Positions 1 to 6,340 of a DNA stretch of 6,527 nucleotides are shown one piece after another. Location: contig CAZMSM010000089.1 in NCBI GenBank assembly GCA_964568955.1, forward strand, positions 1 to 6,527, read 5' to 3'. How positions within the stretch are numbered: position 1 is the first letter of the stretch; each line of letters begins with the position of its first letter. The position numbers and the translations under genes are program-made. Under the pieces are notes generated by a model that saw nothing but the letters and a program-made list of their open reading frames with translations, was not told the origin of the DNA and ran no database searches. The stretch is from UBA1447 sp964568955. GTDB taxonomy: Bacteria > Bacillota > Clostridia > Oscillospirales > Acutalibacteraceae.

Positions 1-11
1 CCCTTTCGGGG
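1..11 (-). terminator. Possible edge-truncated terminator of the PHP gene
   Basis: On the minus strand CCCCGAAAGGG could form a short G:C stem, starting about 17 nt after the PHP stop codon. The window ends inside or directly after it, so neither its full stem nor a T-run can be seen. Confidence 0.3.
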
Positions 12-28
12 ACTCGCTCTTAAACAGA

Positions 29-1351
29 CTATTTCTTTGCTATTTCTTCAATCAGCATATCAAATATTACATAAAGCCGTGTGCTTTTAATGGCCCAAAC
101 AAAGTCGTTCCAAAGTGTGACGAAAAAGCTTTCCGGCAGTTCCGGTGTCGCGGGGCTACCATCATCGGTCACAAAGGCCTGGGTAAAGCAGATGCCACCG
201 GGGCCTTTAAGCTGGGCGCGAACATAACGACCGATTTCGTCTTCGTGCGCATTTAAATCGATGGTGTTGCCCGTGGCAATGATTTCGCCTTTGGCAATCC
301 ACTCTATCGTGTCATAATCCGTAGCCGCTATGGTAATCTGTTGAAAGCTGTGGTTAACGGTAATGTTTGTAACAAGAGGTTGTTGACCTTGGCCACGAAA
401 GTCGTCCCCAAGCTCGGGCCTTGCGATGCGCCCGCAGGCAAAGAAGGTGCCGTTTTCCATCGCGGTGCGCACATTATCTACCGTGTTCGACGGCATCATA
501 AATATTTCAAAGCCGGTGTCAATGCGATCAAAATTATGGGAGTCACTGTTGGCAAAGCCCCACACATTTCTGCCGGTGGGGATAACGCTTTCAAGCAGCC
601 CGTCCCATAAAACGCGGTCATGTCGTGTAACGGAATCATGGCTGTTGATGGCTTCAATGCCAAGGCACGAGGGGTACTTTTTCAAGATGTCGGCAAAAAA
701 CTTGATGTTTTTTGGGTCTTTGGCAATGTTAATATCCTTTGCGGAACCGAGCCAATCCCCGGGGTGATTGATGTGTGTGAGCCCACCAAGCGCATCGACA
801 GCGGCTATGGGTCCCTCATAATCATTTTCCTTGCCCCAGCTATTCTGACCGTAATCGACGAAGAAGCCGTTCACGTGGCTCTTGGTTAAAACAGCCGCAT
901 TAAGCTCAATACCAAACGGTACGTCGGTCATGCCTCTACCGCCACGGTCCGAACCGGTGGTGATTTGTGCGTATCTTTCATTGCTAAGAGGGACGGGTTT
1001 GCTCAGTATCATGTTAAAACTCAATATGGGCACCGGTGTCGGGGTCACATTCCATCCTCTGTTGACAACACCGTGGTCTGTCATGGCCAGCACATCGTAA
1101 CCCCTGGCATAGTATTCCTCAATGGTGTCAACAAAAGTGTCCTCACCGTCGCTGACGGTTGAGTGCGCGTGCAAGTTGGCTTTGTAGTGCCCCCAAGTGT
1201 TCCAATCGACTGTTTCGTAGGGGTTGGTGATGGCATACGTTTTTGTACCCCTTATGTCCCCGGAAGCTCCCACACTCATACCAAAAGGTAGCAACAATGC
1301 GGCACATAGGGTCAACGAAAGACAGCGCTTGGATATTTTGCGAAGTTTCAT
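29..1351 (-). CDS. Secreted PHP-domain metal-dependent phosphoesterase-like protein
   Basis: A 440-residue exported protein. Residues 1-29 form a signal peptide: basic MKLRKISKR, a hydrophobic core LSLTLCAALLLPFG, and likely cleavage after VGA (29). The PHP metal-ligand motifs follow in order: HAHS (61-64) with SDGED (67-71), TDHG (91-94), an acidic residue in FGIEL (E149), THINHPG (H193, H196) and NSDSH (D270, H272). PHP proteins are polynuclear metal hydrolases, usually of phosphate esters; the substrate here is unknown. Residues 325-395 look like a beta-rich C-terminal domain. A proline-rich linker (PATPELPE) then leads to a hydrophobic/aromatic tail ending IEEIAKK, which may associate with the membrane. 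I chose the ATG at 1351 because GGGAG (1359-1363) lies 7 nt upstream and the signal peptide starts there. A longer reading from a TTG at 1417 would start inside the -35 box. The family is clear; the export is well supported; the exact reaction is not known. Confidence 0.9.
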   Translation of the reverse strand: MKLRKISKRCLSLTLCAALLLPFGMSVGASGDIRGTKTYAITNPYETVDWNTWGHYKANLHAHSTVSDGEDTFVDTIEEYYARGYDVLAMTDHGVVNRGWNVTPTPVPILSFNMILSKPVPLSNERYAQITTGSDRGGRGMTDVPFGIELNAAVLTKSHVNGFFVDYGQNSWGKENDYEGPIAAVDALGGLTHINHPGDWLGSAKDINIAKDPKNIKFFADILKKYPSCLGIEAINSHDSVTRHDRVLWDGLLESVIPTGRNVWGFANSDSHNFDRIDTGFEIFMMPSNTVDNVRTAMENGTFFACGRIARPELGDDFRGQGQQPLVTNITVNHSFQQITIAATDYDTIEWIAKGEIIATGNTIDLNAHEDEIGRYVRAQLKGPGGICFTQAFVTDDGSPATPELPESFFVTLWNDFVWAIKSTRLYVIFDMLIEEIAKK

Positions 1352-1388
1352 GTTAACACTCCCATTCAAAATATTTCTACTACCACAA

Positions 1389-1417
1389 AGTATAAAGCGG
1401 CAATCAAGCGATGTCAA
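1389..1417 (-). promoter_or_regulatory. SigA-type promoter of the PHP gene
   Basis: On the minus strand there is a perfect TTGACA (1412-1417), a 17-bp spacer and TATACT (1389-1394). The predicted start site is near 1382, which gives a leader of about 30 nt with GGGAG before the ATG at 1351. It lies downstream of the terminator at 1452-1481, so the PHP gene is probably transcribed separately from the operon before it. Confidence 0.8.
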
Positions 1418-1451
1418 GTTTTATAGCTTTAAATCAATGGCAAAATGCCTC

Positions 1452-1481
1452 AAAAAGCCCGGACAAAATCATTGTCCGGGC
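1452..1481 (-). terminator. Rho-independent terminator after the hemolysin III gene
   Basis: A perfect 10-bp stem GCCCGGACAA / TTGTCCGGGC (arms 1457-1466 and 1472-1481, 5-nt loop) is followed on the minus strand by TTTTT (1452-1456). It starts about 27 nt after the stop codon of the hemolysin III gene and closes that operon. No T-run follows it on the plus strand, so it acts in the minus direction. Confidence 0.9.
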
Positions 1482-1507
1482 GGAAATCATATGCATAGTG
1501 TCTTGAG

Positions 1508-2185
1508 TTAGACAGACAAAACATAAGAGTAAACGGAAACGAAATGAGTGACGGTGCCCGCAAGCACAAACCCATGGAACAGCGCGTGGAAATAAGGCAA
1601 CTTTTTACCAAGACCGCAGAAGATGGCGCCGATGGTATACAGTGCACCGCCGATAAACAGTAGCGTTAAACCCGGTCGCTGCATACCTTGGAAGATGGTG
1701 AGCATTGGCTTGATTGCAAAAATCAAGACCCAACCGATAGAAATATATAAAATCATTTGAACCACTTTAAATTTTTCCTGATTGATGGCGGTGCCGACAA
1801 TGCCGAACAGCGCGCAAGACCAGGCAAAAACAATGGTGACCCAGCACAAAACCGGGTGGTTGGGGCGAAAAGCGATCAGCGAAAACGGCGTCATCGTACC
1901 GGCAATGAGGAGGAAGATGTTGCAATGGTCAATGATCCTGAGCACCTTTTTCAGTTTGCTTGGTTTTACCCCATGGTAAAAAGCAGACCCGGCATACAGC
2001 AGAATGATGGAGACGCCATAAACGACAGATGCGATAAGGCCTATTGTTGAATTGATTTCCAGCGACTTTTTAATGCAAAGCACCAGTGCGGCGATACCCA
2101 GCGGAACACCGATAGCGTGGGTAACGGCATTCACCATATCTTCTGTTCTGGTATAGTTCATCAACTTGACTTTTTGCTGTTTCAT
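1508..2185 (-). CDS. Hemolysin III family (PAQR/YqfA-like) seven-helix membrane protein
   Basis: A 225-residue polytopic membrane protein of the HlyIII/PAQR superfamily. Seven hydrophobic segments are visible at about 20-38, 48-69, 85-106, 111-133, 139-158, 172-193 and 199-222. Family motifs are all present: EDMVNAVTHAIG (16-26), S67 and H71 in AGSAFYHG, D86-H87 in IDHCNIFLLIAGTMTP, and H200/H204 in FHALFHG, with a further H214. In characterised PAQR members an Ser/Asp/three-His set of this type binds zinc and is linked to lipid-hydrolase-like activity; bacterial members are mostly uncharacterised and 'hemolysin' is a historical name. The ATG at 2185 is preceded by AAGGAAG (2197-2203) with a long 11-nt spacer. 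A second ATG (residue 9) has no better site. It is probably the last gene of the padR operon, 88 nt after the HAAS-like gene with no terminator between them. Confidence 0.93.
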   Translation of the reverse strand: MKQQKVKLMNYTRTEDMVNAVTHAIGVPLGIAALVLCIKKSLEINSTIGLIASVVYGVSIILLYAGSAFYHGVKPSKLKKVLRIIDHCNIFLLIAGTMTPFSLIAFRPNHPVLCWVTIVFAWSCALFGIVGTAINQEKFKVVQMILYISIGWVLIFAIKPMLTIFQGMQRPGLTLLFIGGALYTIGAIFCGLGKKLPYFHALFHGFVLAGTVTHFVSVYSYVLSV

Positions 2186-2222
2186 CTTGTGAAATACTTC
2201 CTTATATTCATCATTTTCTTTA

Positions 2223-2267
2223 TATTCTTTATCTTCTTTGTCTTCTTTGTCTTCTTTGTCTTTCTTG
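2223..2267 (-). repeat. 9-bp tandem repeat (AAAGAAGAC) between HAAS-like gene and hemolysin III gene
   Basis: On the plus strand TCTTCTTTG is perfectly repeated three times (2232-2258), with degenerate copies on both sides (2223-2231 and 2259-2267). It then merges into a T-rich tract up to about 2290. On the coding strand it is an almost pure purine tract of K, E and D codons. The hemolysin III frame is open through it back to a TAA at 2288-2290, but contains no ATG, GTG or TTG upstream of 2185. It therefore reads as leader sequence unless an unusual start is used. Confidence 0.85.
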
Positions 2268-2273
2268 TCTTTT

Positions 2274-2687
2274 TTATTTTTTATTTTTTAACCACACAAA
2301 CGCCATGGCCAGCGGCCACCAAAGCACACCGAAGGCGGGGTAAACAAACCATACGGGTTGATCGCCGTAATAATAATTGATAAAAATCAACAACCCAATA
2401 ATCAAAGCGCTACCGCACAGGGCGAATAAGAGTCGCAAAAAGTGGTTTTTTTTCACAACCGGTTTTTCCTCGATTATGCCTGTGCTCAGTTCCTGCTTAA
2501 TGTCGTCAAAATCTCCAAAATCCGCCATGGCCTTGTTTTCGGCATCCTCTTGTGTTTTGCCCTGTTCCATCAAATCGTATACTCTCTCATTCAGGTTCTG
2601 CACTATTTCTTGTTGCAATTGTTCTTTGCGCCGGCTGTTGGGGATATCCTTAAAGCATCGCGCAACATAATCTTCAATTCTATTCAT
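2274..2687 (-). CDS. HAAS/DUF1700-like two-helix membrane protein, PadR partner
   Basis: A 137-residue protein. The N-terminal 68 residues (MNRIEDYVARCFKDIPNSRR onward, to DDIKQEL) form a charged helical domain with the pattern of the PadR-associated HAAS / 'permease prefix' domain. It includes the characteristic A-x-x-x-FGD stretch (AMADFGDFDDI, 53-63). Two membrane helices follow at about 83-104 and 112-133, and the protein ends in a basic tail (WLKNKK). Such proteins are commonly encoded next to PadR regulators and are thought to signal membrane state or modulate the regulator; that role is family knowledge and inference here. The ATG at 2687 is chosen because AAAGGG (2697-2702) lies 9 nt upstream and because it overlaps the padR 3' end by 8 nt, suggesting translational coupling. 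A TTG start at 2732 would lie deep inside padR and break the family pattern. Confidence 0.85.
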   Translation of the reverse strand: MNRIEDYVARCFKDIPNSRRKEQLQQEIVQNLNERVYDLMEQGKTQEDAENKAMADFGDFDDIKQELSTGIIEEKPVVKKNHFLRLLFALCGSALIIGLLIFINYYYGDQPVWFVYPAFGVLWWPLAMAFVWLKNKK

Positions 2688-3033
2688 TGTTTTCAGCCCT
2701 TTCGGTCGTTTGTTGGTCCATAAAGATATCAATGATAGCCTTTGTAAAGTGCCACTCGGCCATTTCTTCCTTTAAATAGGCTTTGCCGAGCTTAGTAATG
2801 CGGTAGTAGCGCCGCCTGCCACCGAGCGAAACATCGCCGGAATAGGATTCAATAAGCTCTTTTTTTTCAAGACGTTGGAAGACCGCATAGAGCGTTGCTT
2901 CTTTTATTTGAAATTGCTCGTTGGTCCGCGAAAAAATCTCTTTGGATATTTCGTAGCCGTAACGGTCTTTTTCAAAGATAAGTTTTAAGATAATGGCATC
3001 GAGATGCCCCCGAATAAGGTCGCTGCTTACCAT
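2680..3033 (-). CDS. PadR family transcriptional regulator
   Basis: A 117-residue winged-helix DNA-binding protein of the short PadR class. The core is seen as a helix RGHLDAIILKLI (8-19), the YGYEI motif (25-29), a recognition helix region IKEATLYAVFQRLEKKELIE (43-62) and a wing GGRRRYYRIT (71-80), followed by LGKAYL. The C-terminal dimerisation helix is short, as in PadR-s1 members. These proteins usually repress their own operon and respond to small molecules or envelope stress; no ligand can be read from the sequence. The ATG at 3033 has an excellent AAGGAGG (3040-3046) 6 nt upstream. It is the first gene of the unit with the HAAS-like and hemolysin III genes, and a dyad next to its promoter is the obvious candidate operator. 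Confidence 0.94.
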   Translation of the reverse strand: MVSSDLIRGHLDAIILKLIFEKDRYGYEISKEIFSRTNEQFQIKEATLYAVFQRLEKKELIESYSGDVSLGGRRRYYRITKLGKAYLKEEMAEWHFTKAIIDIFMDQQTTERAENNE

Positions 3034-3048
3034 ATCGAACCTCCTTGT

Positions 3049-3108
3049 TTACTCTGCCTGATAGAAGTCTATCAGACGAAGCAATATTACCACACATTAC
3101 TCTGCCTG
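3049..3108 (-). repeat. 12-bp direct repeat flanking the padR transcription start
   Basis: The 12-mer TTACTCTGCCTG (plus strand) occurs at 3049-3060 and again at 3097-3108, exactly 48 bp apart. The distal copy runs into the -35 box. The proximal copy overlaps the left arm of the dyad and ends just before the ribosome binding site. The two may be paired regulator half-sites or a duplication. Confidence 0.75.
3058..3075 (-). promoter_or_regulatory. Dyad at the padR transcription start, candidate PadR operator
   Basis: A perfect inverted repeat CTGATAG-AAGT-CTATCAG has 7-bp arms and a 4-nt centre. It sits at about +2 to +19 relative to the start site predicted from the promoter (near 3077), a position where a bound dimer would block initiation. 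Auto-repression is typical of PadR regulators. It could instead act as a 5' stabilising stem-loop in the mRNA. Confidence 0.55.
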
Positions 3109-3112
3109 TCAA
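3084..3112 (-). promoter_or_regulatory. Near-consensus SigA-type promoter of the padR operon
   Basis: On the minus strand there is a perfect TTGACA (3107-3112), a 17-bp spacer and TAATAT (3084-3089). A TGG immediately before the -10 gives an extended -10 element. The predicted start is near 3077 and the leader is about 44 nt, ending in AAGGAGG. Such a strong promoter suggests that expression is normally held down by a repressor. Confidence 0.82.
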
Positions 3113-3119
3113 GGTAGTT

Positions 3120-3135
3120 ATTAAATTAATTTAAT
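3120..3135. promoter_or_regulatory. AT-only 16-bp palindrome, probable UP element
   Basis: ATTAAATTAATTTAAT is a perfect 16-bp palindrome made only of A and T. It lies at about -43 to -58 relative to the predicted padR start, where an RNA polymerase alpha-subunit UP element would be. It could also be a regulator site. Confidence 0.5.
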
Positions 3136-3137
3136 GT

Positions 3138-3179
3138 AAAAAAAACCGTCACAATACGTTTTCCGGTGTGACGGTTTTT
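3138..3179 (-). terminator. Strong terminator after the GGDEF/HD-GYP gene
   Basis: A perfect 13-bp stem AAAAACCGTCACA / TGTGACGGTTTTT (arms 3141-3153 and 3167-3179, 13-nt loop) is followed on the minus strand by a run of eight T (3138-3145, partly in the stem). It begins about 20 nt after the stop codon of the c-di-GMP gene and insulates it from the padR promoter just downstream. The symmetrical A/T flanks would allow bidirectional action, but no plus-strand gene is present. Confidence 0.92.
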
Positions 3180-3199
3180 GGTTTTTGCATTAACCGGGT

Positions 3200-6069
3200 T
3201 CATGAAGTCCACTTTTCGCCCAAGACCATCTCTATAAAAACCTCCGCAACATTCCTGTCAAACTGTGTGCCGGAATGCTTTTTAATTTCTTCAAGCGCTT
3301 GTTCTTTGGTCAAAGGTGCTTTGTAGGCCCTACCGGATGTCATGGTGTCATAGGCGTCTGCCAGTGTGATTATTTTGGCTTGCAGGGATATTTCGGTGTC
3401 GGTAAGGCCTCGTGGGTAGCCTTTCCCATCAAGCCTTTCGTGGTGTTCAAGGACATAATCCGCAATTTTTGAAAACTCATTTACGGAGCCTAGTATCCGA
3501 TAGCCGATTTCGGAGTGGCGTTGAATTTCGTTCCATTCATTGGGATTTATGCTGCCTTTTCTATCGAGTATCGCTTGGCTGATACCGATTTTGCCGATGT
3601 CGTGCATGAGCCCGGCCAGGCGTATTTGATCAATGTCGGGTTGCGAAAAACCCATTTCCGTGGCGATTGCTTCGCACAGCTCACCGACCCTTTTGCTGTG
3701 GAACAATTCCCTTTGATTTTTAGCGAAAAGTGAATTCATAATCTGGTCAATTGTTTTACTTTGCACGTTTGAACTGGCTGTCAATTTGTTCCGGTACATC
3801 GCATCTTCTGCTTTTGTGAAAATTTCATCCATGCTCACGCTGTTGTCTCTCTTCACGGCGTAGCCTACGGCTATGGACATAACATAGTTGCAAACTTCTT
3901 CTTTGGCAATGGCCGCGTTGATGCGTTCAATGATAGTTTCTGCCTGCTTTGCATCTGTTTTGGGCAATAAAAGTACGAATTCATCTCCGCCGATTCTCGC
4001 AACAATATCGTTGGCTCTGCATTCTCGCCTCATGATTTGTGCGACTTTTTGCAGGAGGAAATCGCCTGCTTTGTGACCGAAGGCATCATTGGTCAACTTA
4101 AGACCATTCACATCCGACATCACAAGCGTCAAGGGGTAATATTTCTCGTCGTCAAGTCGTTGCACCTCTTGCTCGTAGTATCGGCGGTTATGCACGCCCG
4201 TCAACTGATCATGTAGGCTCAAATACTCAATTTCCTGTTGCTTCTTCCTTTTTTCCGACACATCCCTGAAGGCCAGCACAACACCTTGTACGGCACCCTG
4301 TTCACTTTTAATAGGGGCGGCGCTGTCTTCAATATATCGCTGAGTCCCGTTACGTGCAATCAGAACAGTATCTTCTGCCAGCCGAAAAGGTTTACCACCG
4401 GATAAAACTTTATGGACAGGGTTTTCGGCGCGTTCGCCCGAAAGTTCGTTGATGATATAGAACACTTCTTCAAGCGGTTTGCCGAGGGCCTCCCTTTGCG
4501 TAAACCCTGTCAACTCTTGGGCTACGGCGTTGAGTAGGATTATATTACCTTGGGCATCCGTGGCAATAACGCCGTCGCCAATGGACAAGAGTGTTGTTCT
4601 GAATTGCTCTTTTTCATCATACAACTCTTTTTCCATCATTTTTCGGTGGGTTATATTTGTCGCAATTCCGGCAAGTGCAACCCTTTCGCCATCTGCATTA
4701 CAAATAACCTGTGTTCGGCAGTCCATAAAAAACTCTTGACCGTCGGAAAAATAATTGACAACCTCACAACGCCAGGATCCCTCTTTCAGGGTTATTTCCA
4801 ATATTTCTTTTTGGGAAGCGCCTTTGTCGGCATCCTCCCCGTAAATATCGGTTTTTTTACCAATGGCTTCCTGTGTGGATAGCCCCATTGATTCCGCTTG
4901 TATTTTATTGACATAGGTAATGACACCGTTGAGGTCTGTTATGGTAATGCGCTCCTCAAGCTGGTCAAGCACCAGTGATTTCAAGCGAAGTTCATCGCCA
5001 AGCATTTTCCGCTGGGTTATGTCCTCAAGAATACCGGTGCCACCGATGACTGCGCCGGTATTTGAAAGGATGGGAGAAAACAATCCCCGAACGGGTGTTT
5101 TTTTGTCTGCGGTCACGGACTGATAGGTGTCCCTGTACTCGGTTGTTTCACCCTGTAGTGTCGCTTTTATACACGCCACTATTTTTGGATCGCGCAGGCT
5201 CAGCAAATCTAACCCGACAAGCATTTTGTGTGAGGAGCCAATGATGCCGACAAAAAAATCGTTGCAGTCAACAANNNNNNNNNNCTGTCAAAGTTAAAAA
5301 TCCCCACAGGCGCGTATTCAAAGATGTTGCGATACTTTTCTTCACTGTTCCTTATTTTTTCATTGGCGTTTTTAAACTTTGTTTGACTTGTTTTAAGCCA
5401 GCGATTCGTGTTCATCAGCGCGTGGATTGCAACCGCTAAAAGGAAGATGGCCAACACAATGATAAAGGTCTTAGCGCATCCGATAATGGAAGGCATATAC
5501 CAAGTCGTCGCCGGGTAGTCCAAACCCAAAACGGCGATAAAATCACCGGAATCGTTTGTCAGCGGAGATAAAATACTCACCCGGGTACCCCGTTGATCTT
5601 TGATTATAGGCGTTATGAGGATTGAATTATTGTCAAAAAATTTGTCGTACGCTTGTGCGCCATCGGTAAACTCCTGCCCTGGCGGGGTATACATGGTTGA
5701 GGCAGATGGTTCGGAGTCCGCCAAAAAATACAGCTTGCCATCGCGCTGTACATAGAGGTAGGCAAAACAGATGTCATCGTCGCCGCTTGCAATATTGAAC
5801 AAATTTGATTGGATCGTCTGATAAGCCTCGGTGTCTTCGTCCTGAGCAAGGCCGCGTAACAAGGCTATTGTTTCGATATCCAGTGAGCCTTTTGCAACGT
5901 GCGAAACAGAGCGGGCGTGCTTTTGGGCCACCTCCATGTTCGAAACCCAGGAGTAGGCAAATAAAGCCACGCTTAACATCGCCATGACGAAATAAAGAAC
6001 AAAAAACAGGCGACGGACAGATTTTGATTTTATTGATTTTTCATCGTTGTTATCTTTTGTGTGAGACAT
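3200..6069 (-). CDS. Membrane sensor with three PAS, GGDEF and HD-GYP domains (c-di-GMP turnover), interrupted by assembly gap
   Basis: One gene in two readable pieces: 261 residues (6069-5287) before the gap and 690 residues (5272-3203) after it. The N-terminus has a membrane helix at 20-42, an extracytoplasmic region at 43-195 of Cache-like size (not assigned), and a second helix at 196-219. PAS1 starts at SEEKYRNIFEYAPVGIFNFD and resumes after the gap as VDCNDFFVGIIGSS. In numbering from the methionine at 5224, PAS2 is about 84-195 and PAS3 about 205-325. The GGDEF domain has an intact active site GGDEF (412-416) and inhibitory site RAND (403-406). The HD-GYP domain has H509, H541-D542, H570, HHER (594-597), D625 and GYP (602-604). 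Both cyclase and phosphodiesterase are therefore plausibly active, degrading c-di-GMP to pGpG or GMP and making it from GTP. The start at 6069 has GAGGAGG (6076-6082) 6 nt upstream; the in-frame ATG at 6246 has none. It lies alone between two terminator-like hairpins. Confidence 0.92.
5275..5284. other. Assembly gap of ten Ns inside PAS1 of the sensor gene
   Basis: Ten unresolved bases separate the two halves of the sensor gene. Joined as written, the N-terminal frame runs into a stop near 5209 after about 21 nonsense residues, whereas the true continuation is in another frame. The gap length is therefore nominal rather than a real frameshift. Confidence 0.95.
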
Positions 6070-6182
6070 AACAAACCTCCTCGTTCGGACAGTCAAGAGA
6101 ATAAATTGAAAAGAGAGAAAAGAAGTGACCCCCCATTCATTGTTTTTCCGGTAAGTCAAACAGGGGAATTGGCAATCTGTAC

Positions 6183-6202
6183 ATATTATCATAACAATGA
6201 TA
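6183..6202 (-). promoter_or_regulatory. Tentative promoter and overlapping dyad upstream of the sensor gene
   Basis: On the minus strand TGATAATAT forms an extended -10 element (TAATAT, 6183-6188) with no good -35 box. A dyad TATCAT-AACA-ATGATA (6187-6202) overlaps it. The leader to the ATG at 6069 would be about 105 nt and pyrimidine-rich, and I see no c-di-GMP riboswitch motif in it. An alternative is TTGCTT with a 16-bp spacer to TATCAT, slightly further upstream. Confidence 0.35.
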
Positions 6203-6254
6203 CCATAAATTATAAAAAAAGCAAGACCATTCTTAGAATTTATCATTAAATAGA

Positions 6255-6299
6255 ATGTAGCTGCGGAAAACGATACTACTCGTTCAGCCGCAGCTACAT
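6255..6299 (-). terminator. Large two-part hairpin after the surface-protein gene, probable terminator
   Basis: A perfect 12-bp outer stem ATGTAGCTGCGG / CCGCAGCTACAT (6255-6266 and 6288-6299) encloses an inner 5-bp stem AACGA / TCGTT (6269-6273 and 6280-6284). On the minus strand it lies about 41 nt after the stop of the LPPTGG protein and is followed by TTCTATTTAATG, a weak T-rich tail. Termination is likely but the tail is not classical; a transcript-protecting or other structural role is possible. Confidence 0.6.
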
Positions 6300-6340
6300 G
6301 TTGAAATCCTTATATTACCGGTCGTTAACGTTTCCGGCTA

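Noticed and set aside
341..1162. Several plus-strand open frames inside the PHP gene
   Set aside because: They lie opposite a gene with clear family motifs, lack plausible ribosome binding sites and show no recognisable domains.
1352..1417. N-terminal extension of the PHP gene starting at a TTG at 1417
   Set aside because: That TTG is the first three bases of the perfect TTGACA -35 box and has no ribosome binding site. The ATG at 1351 has GGGAG and begins a clean signal peptide.
2223..2267. CRISPR-like array
   Set aside because: The 9-bp units are contiguous with no spacers, so it is a microsatellite.
2117..2380. Plus-strand frame with a very hydrophobic FFVFFVFFVF stretch
   Set aside because: It is simply the translation of the TCTTCTTTG repeat on the wrong strand; all neighbouring genes run on the minus strand.
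4479..4882. Plus-strand open frames of 86 and 110 residues opposite the PAS region
   Set aside because: They are antisense shadows of a well-supported coding region, with no motif or ribosome binding site of their own.
5209..5274. Short C-terminal tail (LLTATIFLSASL onward) continuing the sensor frame after the gap
   Set aside because: It is out of frame with the PAS continuation VDCNDFF and arises only because the gap is written as ten bases.
6070..6180. c-di-GMP riboswitch in the leader of the c-di-GMP gene
   Set aside because: The leader is pyrimidine-rich and lacks the conserved GEMM elements and paired helices that I would expect.
6070..6246. 59-residue extension of the sensor protein from the ATG at 6246, with an apparent extra membrane helix
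   Set aside because: There is no ribosome binding site before 6246, while the ATG at 6069 has GAGGAGG. The hydrophobic residues come from AT-rich promoter DNA.
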